From Rs1 sp036960485 (GTDB taxonomy: Bacteria; Pseudomonadota; Gammaproteobacteria; Pseudomonadales; Balneatricaceae): DNA of 55,471 bases. Positions 18,916-27,823 of this stretch are shown piece by piece (positions within the stretch are counted from its first letter, which is position 1; the number at the start of each line of letters is the position of its first letter). A program made the translations under genes and the position numbers. Below the pieces are notes generated by a model, which did not search any database, had not been told where the DNA came from, and saw only the letters and a list, made by a program, of their open reading frames with translations. Location of the stretch: contig JBALXS010000024.1 of NCBI GenBank assembly GCA_036960485.1, forward strand, positions 1 through 55,471. The letters run 5' to 3'.

Positions 18916-21471
18916 TTATACAATGTCACTCATATCTAAATCGCGCCATTGGTTACGTACTTTTGCAGTCAACCTGAACGCAGTGGTCGCGCCAATTGCC
19001 AGCCCAAGTTGACGGGTGTGATTCCTTGCTTGCAATACATACTCTTGAAATGCTTGTGTGCTTTCATTTTTCAAAATGATGGCCATTGTTGGCCAAAGTG
19101 CTTCATCATAAAATACTGGAACTAACGCAGCCATTTGGTTCACCCATAAACGCAGCTGCGTGCTAGAACCGACTAAATCGTTGACTTGTTTTATAACTCT
19201 TTCATTACTAAAGCCGCTAGCTTTTGCACGCTGTATTACTGTTAAGCTTTCAACATTGGATAGATCAATATTAGGCAGACCCGCATTAAAACCTCGCGTA
19301 TTGGGCAACCCATCTGCAATGCTGGTGCGGGTTCTCGTACTTGCACCTTTTGCCGCTTCTTCCCATTCTTCACGCAATGATCTGCTAATATCAAAACCGC
19401 TCGCTTGCGAAGCTATAAACTCAGCAGTATTGGTTTGTAGCCCTGTATCTATGTAATGATCAACAAAGCTTTCTAGTAATTCACTACTACCAAGCTCTAC
19501 TAGCGTTCTCCATATCAAACTTTGATATTCTCTTTCAACTATTAATAGTAACTTATTGATTAATAGCAACAACTCAGGTTTTTCTTCTACTAGCTCTTGT
19601 GATTTTTTAGCTGCCTCTAGCGCTTTTTCATCTTCTACACCTCTAATGTTCACTAGCTGATCGATGCTAAAAACGTTATCACTGCTATTGTTCAACTGCG
19701 ACTGAAGTACTTCGATTTCAGCCTGTGACCGACTTAACTGTAAAGTGAGCAGATTGGTTAAAGCGGCGGCAGTGTCCAATTGTTGTTGCAACGTGTTTTG
19801 GGCCGTAAGAAGTGCTGCATTATTGCTTTCTAGTTGTGTAATACGCTGTAGTGCATTTTCCAGTTGAATGTGGATTTGCGAGCCATTGTTACTATCGCCG
19901 CCATCCTCTATTTGCTGCAATAAACTGGCATTTAGGATTTGTAAGTGGTTAATTTCTTCAAGCGCTTGGTTGAGGTCTGCCACTAACTGTGAAAAATCAG
20001 CGGGGATCGCATCAATAGGATTCGCTTGTACGTACCCCGCTGCTAATACCACGGCACTGACTTGTGTTTCAGCGACTCTGGTTGGGCGGCGCACATAAAT
20101 AACATTACTCGCTTGAGACCAAATATCTTGCCAAACTATTTGCTGGGAGTGGCTGATATTTGCAAACGCGCTATTTGCAGGATTAACAACAGCATCAAAA
20201 GCACTGCCAAAGGTGTTATTTGCATACAACTGCAGTGCTAATTCCGGAATATAGCGCATTTTATCGGTTATTTGTGTATCAAAATCTTGCTCTAACTGAC
20301 GGGCCCGATAGGCGAATTGGTGATCAGACATCGCCACCAGCACCATAATATCAACCCCTTTATCTTGCGTGAGATCTATCGGTGCTAGTAGTTTACTTTG
20401 GGCGATAATTGCGGCTAAATCTGTTTCTCTTACGGGTGCAATGCTGACATCAAAGCTTTGTGGAAAATAGTTTTGTGAGGCTGTTAATGGATTTATAGCG
20501 GCTTTTGGCACGCTGCCATAAGGGGGTAATAAATTAAAATAATGGTGCGCGCTAAATGAAAAATCGCGACTGCTTTGTAAGCGAAAGTCGAGCACGCTGG
20601 CCAATAGTTCTTCGTAGTGAGTGTGCAAATCTTCTTGTAAGCGCGTTTGGCTGTTGGCTTTTCTTAAAGGGCGCTTTAATAAACCTTTATCTAGCCAGCT
20701 AACGCGGCCGTGTTCGATACTGATTAAACCTAGCGCTACTGCCTCATCTGATATTTCTAGTGGCTGGCTATTACTGCCATTAGTAGCGCCATTTGCAGCG
20801 CTGCCAATTAATTCTGCTACTAAGGCTGCGCGGGTATTTAAATCACTGGGTTTTCTAGCAATTGCATTGCTGTTATCAGCACTGGCGGTAAAGGTTTTAC
20901 TGCGCAGTGGCTGGAGTATTATTTCAACCCCTTCGCTGTAAGCATTGAAATGAAAGCCACGCTGCGCGGCTAAATCTCGCGGGTAAATTTCACTGCTGCC
21001 ACTTCCTTGCTCTGCATATTGCAAACAAACTGCATAAAGGCCACGGGTGAAGCGTCTAAAATTGTTATTTAAAGCGCCAAGCTGCGCACTATCATATAAG
21101 TTAATTTGCAGTGCTGGCGCGGTTGTTGTGGCTGTTGCATCTGTATTATCGTCTGTTGCGGTTTTTAACTCTAAAACTCTGCCCGCAGGCGATACCGCTA
21201 AACCATTAGTGATGGTTAGTTTGCCATCTTCACTGAGCATTACATCTAAGCCACGAACCACGCCAAAGCCCAGTACGCGCCCTACTTCGCGCAGACGCTC
21301 ATCTAGATAAAGCTGATCACGAATTAAATCAGCCGCTTTGAGTAACCTGCCATCATAGTAATTGGTGCGTGACAGTTTAGGGTCAATACTGGCTAAATCG
21401 GCATTGCGCTGTGCTTGTTGATTTGCATTATCTGCTGAATTGACAGGTGAAAACTCTGAGTTATTTGACAT
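18916..21471 (-). CDS. eCIS protein with GVVRGLDV module and coiled coil (second of three paralogues)
   Basis: I start this 851-residue protein at ATG 21471, nine bases after AGAGGA; an earlier in-frame start at 21498 would overlap the upstream gene. Residues about 33-100 hold the shared module: TNYYDGRLLKAADLIRDQLY, GFGVVRGLDV, then GLAVSPAGRVLEL. A large middle region is followed at about 510-610 by a clear coiled coil (LEEINHLQILNASLLQQIE and following heptads) and a helical C-terminal domain. The coiled coil suggests an elongated oligomer, as would suit a fibre or a spacer, but this is inference. Only two bases separate the start from the stop of the preceding gene. Confidence 0.8.
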   Translation of the reverse strand: MSNNSEFSPVNSADNANQQAQRNADLASIDPKLSRTNYYDGRLLKAADLIRDQLYLDERLREVGRVLGFGVVRGLDVMLSEDGKLTITNGLAVSPAGRVLELKTATDDNTDATATTTAPALQINLYDSAQLGALNNNFRRFTRGLYAVCLQYAEQGSGSSEIYPRDLAAQRGFHFNAYSEGVEIILQPLRSKTFTASADNSNAIARKPSDLNTRAALVAELIGSAANGATNGSNSQPLEISDEAVALGLISIEHGRVSWLDKGLLKRPLRKANSQTRLQEDLHTHYEELLASVLDFRLQSSRDFSFSAHHYFNLLPPYGSVPKAAINPLTASQNYFPQSFDVSIAPVRETDLAAIIAQSKLLAPIDLTQDKGVDIMVLVAMSDHQFAYRARQLEQDFDTQITDKMRYIPELALQLYANNTFGSAFDAVVNPANSAFANISHSQQIVWQDIWSQASNVIYVRRPTRVAETQVSAVVLAAGYVQANPIDAIPADFSQLVADLNQALEEINHLQILNASLLQQIEDGGDSNNGSQIHIQLENALQRITQLESNNAALLTAQNTLQQQLDTAAALTNLLTLQLSRSQAEIEVLQSQLNNSSDNVFSIDQLVNIRGVEDEKALEAAKKSQELVEEKPELLLLINKLLLIVEREYQSLIWRTLVELGSSELLESFVDHYIDTGLQTNTAEFIASQASGFDISRSLREEWEEAAKGASTRTRTSIADGLPNTRGFNAGLPNIDLSNVESLTVIQRAKASGFSNERVIKQVNDLVGSSTQLRLWVNQMAALVPVFYDEALWPTMAIILKNESTQAFQEYVLQARNHTRQLGLAIGATTAFRLTAKVRNQWRDLDMSDIV

Positions 21472-21473
21472 AT

Positions 21474-22406
21474 CTAAGATTCCTCTTGGCTCAACCAAGT
21501 CAGCGCATCCGCGCTATTTACAAAAGGCCTAACTAAATTATTCAATGCGATGTGATGAGGGTTTATCACCGGGCTGATAAGCGGCAGCTGATCGCTGCGA
21601 ATCGCAATTTCGATGTGCGCTAATAAGGTTTTGGCTATTTCAGCGGACTCACCTTTAACGGCTAGCGCTTGCGGATCGGCTGCTAGCGCATAAACTAACC
21701 CACTGTGGTGCTGCGCACGTTTTTTAGCAGCGCCAGCTAACTGTGCTAAATATTGCATTTCAGTATCATTAAGTAGCTCTGTTACTGGGCTACTGTGTTG
21801 TTGATGTGCATTCCAAGGCCAAGCAGCTTGCTCGGTATTTAAGCGCGCAGCATTAATTTCTAACAACACTCCCTCTGTGGTTCTACTTGGCGCAACAGGA
21901 TCAGTGCCTGCGTTTACTTTTCGGGCTAATACTGGCTGTAAACCACTGGCGCAATCACGTTGACGCATCGTGATGAGTAGGCTTAGACTATCTTGTGCAT
22001 CATTGAGCCCATTAAGTAACGCTGCATTACCTTGCTCATCTTCTATTTGCGATGCCAGCCACTGATTTAAGTTGATGCAATAAGGCTCAAAACTATTCAC
22101 TTCACGTCCTAAGCCATCAATACCGACCCCTGGTGTTACGAGCAATTTCACCGTCACATCGTCAACACTTGGCTCTACTTCTTCGTGCTCTAACTGCACG
22201 GCAAATCCGAGCACAGTACCCGCACCATGTAGCCAATAATCATGGCGGTTTAGGCGGCGCCGATGATAGCCTTGCTCAGCGTTGGTCGCCTCGACACCGA
22301 GTAACATTCCCGGTGCAAAGTTCACGCGTTGTAAAGGGCTTTGAAAATCGCTATCTTGCGCTAAGCTGTCTTGGGTTAAGAGATACGCTTTATCGAAATT
22401 TTTCAT
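21474..22406 (-). CDS. eCIS protein with LHGxGTVxGFxV module (first of three paralogues)
   Basis: A 310-residue protein. The ATG at 22406 is chosen, with AGGA ten bases before it; a GTG at 22412 is also possible. Residues about 30-110 carry the best-preserved copy of the module: FAPGMLLGVEATNAEQGYHR, then WLHGAGTVLGFAVQL, then VTPGVGIDGLGREV. The rest is a mixed helical domain without known motifs. It follows the gpI-type gene by 17 bp and precedes the second paralogue by 2 bp, so all three are co-translated. Function is unknown; the family recurs in eCIS and tail-like clusters. Confidence 0.8.
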   Translation of the reverse strand: MKNFDKAYLLTQDSLAQDSDFQSPLQRVNFAPGMLLGVEATNAEQGYHRRRLNRHDYWLHGAGTVLGFAVQLEHEEVEPSVDDVTVKLLVTPGVGIDGLGREVNSFEPYCINLNQWLASQIEDEQGNAALLNGLNDAQDSLSLLITMRQRDCASGLQPVLARKVNAGTDPVAPSRTTEGVLLEINAARLNTEQAAWPWNAHQQHSSPVTELLNDTEMQYLAQLAGAAKKRAQHHSGLVYALAADPQALAVKGESAEIAKTLLAHIEIAIRSDQLPLISPVINPHHIALNNLVRPFVNSADALTWLSQEES

Positions 22407-22423
22407 ATTCACTCATTCCTGTT

Positions 22424-24925
22424 TTATCCCGCAAAAGAAGCCAGTGCAATAGGGTTGTGTAAGATGCCTTCTCTACCTAACTGCGTAGCATCCAGGATCA
22501 CTTGGCGATAGTGCGGCTGCTGCTCTAAATAAGTATCAATACCCAATAACGGCGACAGCCCCAGTACAAAAGGATGATCCGTTTCTAATAGCTGGTAGGT
22601 AATATGTGCAGGCAGCCACTGTGCTAATGTTTGCTCAATTTGCCCTATCGCATTCCTTGCGGATGCATGCACCACCACACTCACTTGATAGGCGTAATGC
22701 TCGTACAAAGCAGCCACTTGCTCGCTTTGCTGTTTTGATGCTAACTGTGGGGCGAACAGCGCTAAAAATTGTGCACCTTGATCGGCTGATAAAATAAGTG
22801 ACTCACCGACGATAGAGTTACCACTTTGCGAGACACCTAACGTCAATGGATGCTCATCATCATTCATATCAATACCCAGAATAGTGGCGAGTGTTCTTCT
22901 TAGCCGAAAATTCTCGACGGCGATCACATGCCCTTTCGCCACAGCCCCATCAGTGACAACATCTAGCGCTAAACATAAGCCTGCATGAGTGCCGCGCATT
23001 TTTTGTAGCTCAGGTTGCGCACTTAACCAGTTGCGCGCACGGTACACAGGCCAATAATCAGGCAATGAGCATGCGAGCATTTTCGCCAGTACCGGCAGCA
23101 TATTTTGTGGGGCACTTAGAGGATTAAGCAATGCTTCGCTATATACAATGCGCTCTTCTATGGGTGTCATCATGCCTTCAAAACTGGCTAGCATCCGCTC
23201 GCGAATATCAGCACCATTGGCAGCCGTTTGGCTATCGGCTGCCTGGCCCTCTCTTTCTTGGTTATCAACAGCGCTGTACTGCTGATGGAAATGGCTCGGC
23301 AAATACGCTTGCTGCCACGAGAAGCGCTGATGATGTACGCGTATCGCACTAATGGCAGGTGTATGTCGACCGCCTCCTGTCATGGTGATTTTTATCTCTA
23401 AATAGCGCCCTCGTAGTTCTCGTATTTCACCAGTGTTATGTTGAATTAGAATTTCATACAAGCCTTGGGTCTTTTTCGGGGTATATATGCCGTTCAAATT
23501 ATCAGCACTTAAACTAGGCCCTATTGAATTATTATCTATTGCATGAGTTTCGCTAAATCGCCCTTGATAAAACGGAATTTCAGAAGCAATGTTTTGATGA
23601 TGTAATGCCGGTTGTGTGACCCATTCTTTATTAGGGCTGAGCTCATCATTGTAAACTTTTAACGCTATTTTAAGGGTACATCCCACTGGAATCATGGCTT
23701 CGATATACATGCGATGCCACAAGGTATCTAGCTGCTGTGAATCTAATGCGCGATTAAGGGTAGTGCTTCCCTTTGTCAGGAATTGGCTTTGCTGTAGTGG
23801 ATATAATGTTTTAATTTCATGCTGGGCTATATATTTAGCACTATATCTGTGAGCACCTTTATCCTTGCCAGCACTGAACACGTAACTTATAAAGCTTGCA
23901 CTACCTTGGCTATGCTGCGGGTAGCGTTTGGCTTCTAAAACAATCTCTTTCTGATTCCCATCCTGTTCTTGGTTTAAGTCGGGCACTTGAATTACCGGTA
24001 AATCTTTATCGATGCTGCTTTCTTCAAGTACTAGCATTAGAGCTAGTTTTTTATCTGCCATCACACTCAAGCCAATCACAAATGGCATTTTAGGCAGTGT
24101 GAAAATTTGCATTGGCTGAGTTGAATCATCACTTAAAGTACGTATTAATAGACTTTGGCGTAAGTTATTCAGCTCGTAAACCAAGATATATAACTGTGTT
24201 TGATCGCCACACAGCCCCAGCACTTTGTAATTGACAGGCAATGCCTGTTGCCAATGAGCTTGCAAGGGGTTTAAATTGATTTGTTGCGGCTCAAAAGCTG
24301 CTGGGTTTGCAGTATAGCTTTGTGCCAAGGGCTCGCCTTGACACAAGGTTAAAAACGGTTCAGTGATTAGCCATACCCTGTTTTGCTGATCCACCCAGCT
24401 AAACTGCGCCGCTTGCGTCAATATGCACTGGCTCTGCCATTTACGTGCTAAGTGCACCACTAGCAACCCGTGTTCTGCTACGCCATCACTAAAAGGTGCT
24501 GCTATGCGCCCATCTCCCCCTAAATGCAAATGTGCGAATACACTATTGTTAGGTGCTTGTACTGGGGCTAAGCTCAATTGTGTAAGGGAGTTATCACTAG
24601 ATACTTCATTAGAAGATTGATTTGACAATAGTGCACTGGCCAACACCTGACTTGTGTCACGTATTGGCCAGTGCGCGCTGTAAAGGATATTTTTTCGATC
24701 ATCACTCAGCACCCCTAACTGACCAAAATCATCTTCAATCACCGCCTTGTTATTCATCCAAGCTTGCATGGCCTTGGCAAAGCCAACATCTGAAAAGCGC
24801 GGTGTTTGCTGCGCATTTAAGCGAAATAGCTGGCATTGAGGATCCCACTGGCAGGGTTCTCTTGCATCTGCCCTGAAATCTTCAGCGCAATTAAGGAGTT
24901 GAAACCTAACACCATTACTATCCAT
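22424..24925 (-). CDS. Baseplate wedge protein with C-terminal tail protein I (gpI/Afp12-like) domain
   Basis: An 833-residue protein. The last 260 residues resemble phage P2 tail protein I and Afp12: LPVLAKMLACSLPDYWP, then RNWLSAQPELQKMRGTHAGL, and a conserved end with a HITYQLLETDHPFVLG segment. The preceding 570 residues are mostly beta with repeated short blades and are much longer than in phage gpI. A propeller-like or carbohydrate-contacting appendage is possible. It lies directly downstream of the J-type baseplate gene, the usual J-I order, and should form part of the baseplate wedge. Confidence 0.85.
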   Translation of the reverse strand: MDSNGVRFQLLNCAEDFRADAREPCQWDPQCQLFRLNAQQTPRFSDVGFAKAMQAWMNNKAVIEDDFGQLGVLSDDRKNILYSAHWPIRDTSQVLASALLSNQSSNEVSSDNSLTQLSLAPVQAPNNSVFAHLHLGGDGRIAAPFSDGVAEHGLLVVHLARKWQSQCILTQAAQFSWVDQQNRVWLITEPFLTLCQGEPLAQSYTANPAAFEPQQINLNPLQAHWQQALPVNYKVLGLCGDQTQLYILVYELNNLRQSLLIRTLSDDSTQPMQIFTLPKMPFVIGLSVMADKKLALMLVLEESSIDKDLPVIQVPDLNQEQDGNQKEIVLEAKRYPQHSQGSASFISYVFSAGKDKGAHRYSAKYIAQHEIKTLYPLQQSQFLTKGSTTLNRALDSQQLDTLWHRMYIEAMIPVGCTLKIALKVYNDELSPNKEWVTQPALHHQNIASEIPFYQGRFSETHAIDNNSIGPSLSADNLNGIYTPKKTQGLYEILIQHNTGEIRELRGRYLEIKITMTGGGRHTPAISAIRVHHQRFSWQQAYLPSHFHQQYSAVDNQEREGQAADSQTAANGADIRERMLASFEGMMTPIEERIVYSEALLNPLSAPQNMLPVLAKMLACSLPDYWPVYRARNWLSAQPELQKMRGTHAGLCLALDVVTDGAVAKGHVIAVENFRLRRTLATILGIDMNDDEHPLTLGVSQSGNSIVGESLILSADQGAQFLALFAPQLASKQQSEQVAALYEHYAYQVSVVVHASARNAIGQIEQTLAQWLPAHITYQLLETDHPFVLGLSPLLGIDTYLEQQPHYRQVILDATQLGREGILHNPIALASFAG

Positions 24926-25017
24926 AAAAATCTAAATCCCTACTGACCTTTATTAATTTACTAACTTTCTTGTTGGCTTCTGATCTTGTCTTTAAACTTC
25001 TTTTCCCTGCTAGTTTC

Positions 25018-27222
25018 TCAACACACATCAGGTATCACCGGTACTGCTATCGGCGTTGCGCCATTCACACTGTTATCACCATTATCTGGCGCGACCACTG
25101 CCGGTACTCTGGCCTTGGTTTGACTGTCTCCTGCTATCGCATCAACCTGCATGATTTGTGGTAGCTGATACGCGAGTAATGAAACCTTTGCCACGTTTTG
25201 CCACTGCCCTTGTTTTTCTAGCCGAAACAGGGTTAGCTCCCCAATAGCAAGTACCCCTGCAACTCTTGCTGCGACGGCTTTTAGCTCGTTTATTTCTATA
25301 TTGCGCCCCATCGGCCAGCCATTACCACTTGGCCCTGCTGGGCTAGTTATCCAAAGGTAATGAAGAAGTGCTTTGTTGACCGCATTGAGCGTTTGTGTGA
25401 TTACAGTTGCATCTAGCACTTGTACTACTAAGCCGATGGCGACACCGATAAATTCAGGGCTGAGTACATACAGTTCAGTACCTAATAATGTGCGGCTATC
25501 AAGGTATTGGTATAGATCTCTTAATAGCCCTGCTGTTGGCCTATTTATTTCGCCAAACGCAATGTTTGAAGGGGGTAATACAAACACACTGACGACACCT
25601 GGCACTTTTTGCTGCACAGTGTCCAAACTGCTACCGGGCTGTAAACCTTGAATAACTTCAGCGCGCGCCACAGGATTAACAGGGTTGGCTAACGCCAGTT
25701 GAATGAAATCATCTTGGGTTACCGCACGATTACGATGCTTTAAATGCGCCGGTATGCGCTGTTCAGCACTTGCGACACTTTCGCCATCTCGCCCATTGGT
25801 AGTGGGCCAATCATGGCGCACTAAAAACTTGCTGCTGGCATTAACGATTTGTGAAATGCTGGCAGCGCTTAAATTACCTGCTATTCCGCCGCCGTGGCGG
25901 TAATATCTTGCACGAATACGGTTTCTTGCGCTCGGCCTTTTTCCCTTTAGCCCATCACCAAACACCACCAGCGCAGTGGCACTGTCAAAGCGGTACACTT
26001 TGTCTTCGGCACCGCTTGCATTGAAATCGCTCACTTGCTGCCATAGTTTAAAGTTGCCAATTTCGCTCACTTCTATCTCTAAGCTTGCCGCCTCAATGTT
26101 GGGAATATTTAAGCTATAACTTTGCTCTGGTTGGCCATTTGCAATAGCCACCATTTGATCTCTAATCACGCCTTGTGCAATCACATCAACAGCATTGATA
26201 CCAATATAGTCCAGACTGAAATCGTTCTCTAATGGCGCTGATAAGCGAATCCAAAATATGCTTTGCTCTGCACTAATGTGTGCAGGTGGCTCAGGAGGGG
26301 TATTTGCGTAACCTGCGTATTGTGGATCAGTGCTAAACTGCGAATTTAGAATGGCACTGTTATTAGGTAAACGCAGCTTCACCACTCCAGTTACACGCCC
26401 GCCTTTAGAAGTATCGGCAACAATTTCTAACGGGATATAAGTGGTTTTATGTTGCTCAGCAGTTTGCTGCCAGGCGATTTCCCAGCGTAATTCCCTTGGT
26501 GCTAGCTGCATTGAAAGGGCTTGGTTTTCGGTTATATCAGTGACGCTAGCGCCTTGTTCATCAAGCACAGGTACTATGCCAATGCTAATAATTTGCGCGG
26601 TAAGATTTTGTAAAATACTGTCTTTTTGTGGCAATTGCTTAGTGTGTGGTAAATAGGCTAATAGGTAAAAACACTTATCTAAACTGTGGGCTAGATCTAG
26701 CTGGTCAGTGGTGGCATCAAAACTGCGCGGTACAAACGCGCTTACTTGCGTGTTGTAGAGTGTTTGTAATGCATTGGCATTGATATCTAAAGAGGCAAGT
26801 TGTGCATCACTGATGCGCTCCTTGATCATCACCACTAGTGCTAGTGGCAGCGATTGCAACTCGCCCACGGTGCTAAAAATGACATTGCCGGCACTTAACT
26901 GAGTTTCACGTTGTAACAAAGGTGCTAGCTGCGAGCCTCTACCAATTTTTGTATCGATAGAAACAATGCCAGTTGCAGGTAGTGCAGCCCTGCGTGGTAG
27001 TTGCAGTAGATTTAAAAAAGCTTGTCTTTGGCGCTCAGGAATTAAGTTAGCACGATAGATCACAGATTCTGTCATCCACGCAAATAAGTCCACCAAGGCA
27101 TAGAGCGGATCCCCCTCTGTTAGCTGGTCCATCTCTGGTAGATGATGCTCTAAGCGCTCTCTAGCTTCTTTTACTAAATCATCAAACTTGCGATCATCTA
27201 ACGATGTTACTGGAATAGTCAT
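25018..27222 (-). CDS. Baseplate assembly protein J (gp6/Afp11-like)
   Basis: A 734-residue baseplate wedge protein. ATG 27222 is used because AAGGGA lies just upstream; a TTG/ATG-type extension to 27252 is less likely. The N-terminus carries the strongly conserved LDDRKFDDLVKEARERL and GDPLYALVDLFAWMTESVIYR segments of eCIS J-like proteins. The C-terminal half has FVLPPSNIAFGEINRPTAGL and LYQYLDSRTLLGTELYV, as in the phage Mu gp47/P2 J family. It joins gp25 and the gpI-type protein to form the hexagonal baseplate around the hub. Confidence 0.92.
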   Translation of the reverse strand: MTIPVTSLDDRKFDDLVKEARERLEHHLPEMDQLTEGDPLYALVDLFAWMTESVIYRANLIPERQRQAFLNLLQLPRRAALPATGIVSIDTKIGRGSQLAPLLQRETQLSAGNVIFSTVGELQSLPLALVVMIKERISDAQLASLDINANALQTLYNTQVSAFVPRSFDATTDQLDLAHSLDKCFYLLAYLPHTKQLPQKDSILQNLTAQIISIGIVPVLDEQGASVTDITENQALSMQLAPRELRWEIAWQQTAEQHKTTYIPLEIVADTSKGGRVTGVVKLRLPNNSAILNSQFSTDPQYAGYANTPPEPPAHISAEQSIFWIRLSAPLENDFSLDYIGINAVDVIAQGVIRDQMVAIANGQPEQSYSLNIPNIEAASLEIEVSEIGNFKLWQQVSDFNASGAEDKVYRFDSATALVVFGDGLKGKRPSARNRIRARYYRHGGGIAGNLSAASISQIVNASSKFLVRHDWPTTNGRDGESVASAEQRIPAHLKHRNRAVTQDDFIQLALANPVNPVARAEVIQGLQPGSSLDTVQQKVPGVVSVFVLPPSNIAFGEINRPTAGLLRDLYQYLDSRTLLGTELYVLSPEFIGVAIGLVVQVLDATVITQTLNAVNKALLHYLWITSPAGPSGNGWPMGRNIEINELKAVAARVAGVLAIGELTLFRLEKQGQWQNVAKVSLLAYQLPQIMQVDAIAGDSQTKARVPAVVAPDNGDNSVNGATPIAVPVIPDVC

Positions 27223-27397
27223 TTTTATCCCTTTTGCTATAATCGTTTCCATCTATATAGGTATTTTTCTTTACGAACTTAGCTTTCGCGCTCTTTTTTG
27301 AGTACCTTTTATGCAATACCTTGTTGTTGAATAATATGTAATTAAGCTGCTACATTTTGATAATTTCTATCACCGTGCCCTTCAATCGATCACTTTT

Positions 27398-27778
27398 CTA
27401 CTCATTCAACGCTAAAGAAAACTGCATCATTTGCTGCTGCGTGTTATTTTTTTGCTGATAGTGAATATCCACCACTAACTGGTGTAGCTGCTGTGAATCA
27501 ATATTTACCGATACTTGTAATACGTTGATGCGCGTTTCCCAGCGGCGAATCGATTCATTGATAATATCCTCGATCAAGCTGCGAGTGGTTTGGTTATTAG
27601 GATGATGTAGGAATGATTTTAAACCTGCTCCAAACTCAGGGCGCATTAAACGCTCGCCTGGGCTGGTGAGTAATATATTCCAAATCACTTGGTTTATGCT
27701 CTGTGCATCACTGGCCCAAGGTAGACGCTGCTGTGCATCTAATCCAAATAAGCTAAAACTGATATCTCTATTTTCCAC
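27398..27778 (-). CDS. Baseplate protein gp25/W-like (Afp9-like)
   Basis: A 126-residue lysozyme-like baseplate protein of the GPW/gp25 family that nucleates sheath polymerisation on the baseplate. The diagnostic NQVIWNILLTSPGERLMRPE segment (27-46) and FGAGLKSFL (48-56) are both present. The start codon is GTG at 27778, eight bases after AAGGA. The gene lies between the 595-residue membrane-tailed protein and J, in the order expected from Afp (gene 9 before gene 11), but no PAAR gene (Afp10) intervenes. Confidence 0.94.
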   Translation of the reverse strand: MENRDISFSLFGLDAQQRLPWASDAQSINQVIWNILLTSPGERLMRPEFGAGLKSFLHHPNNQTTRSLIEDIINESIRRWETRINVLQVSVNIDSQQLHQLVVDIHYQQKNNTQQQMMQFSLALNE

Positions 27779-27823
27779 TGCTAAATCCTTTTACTTTTGC
27801 TGGAATATTTTACTAGAGAGAAA

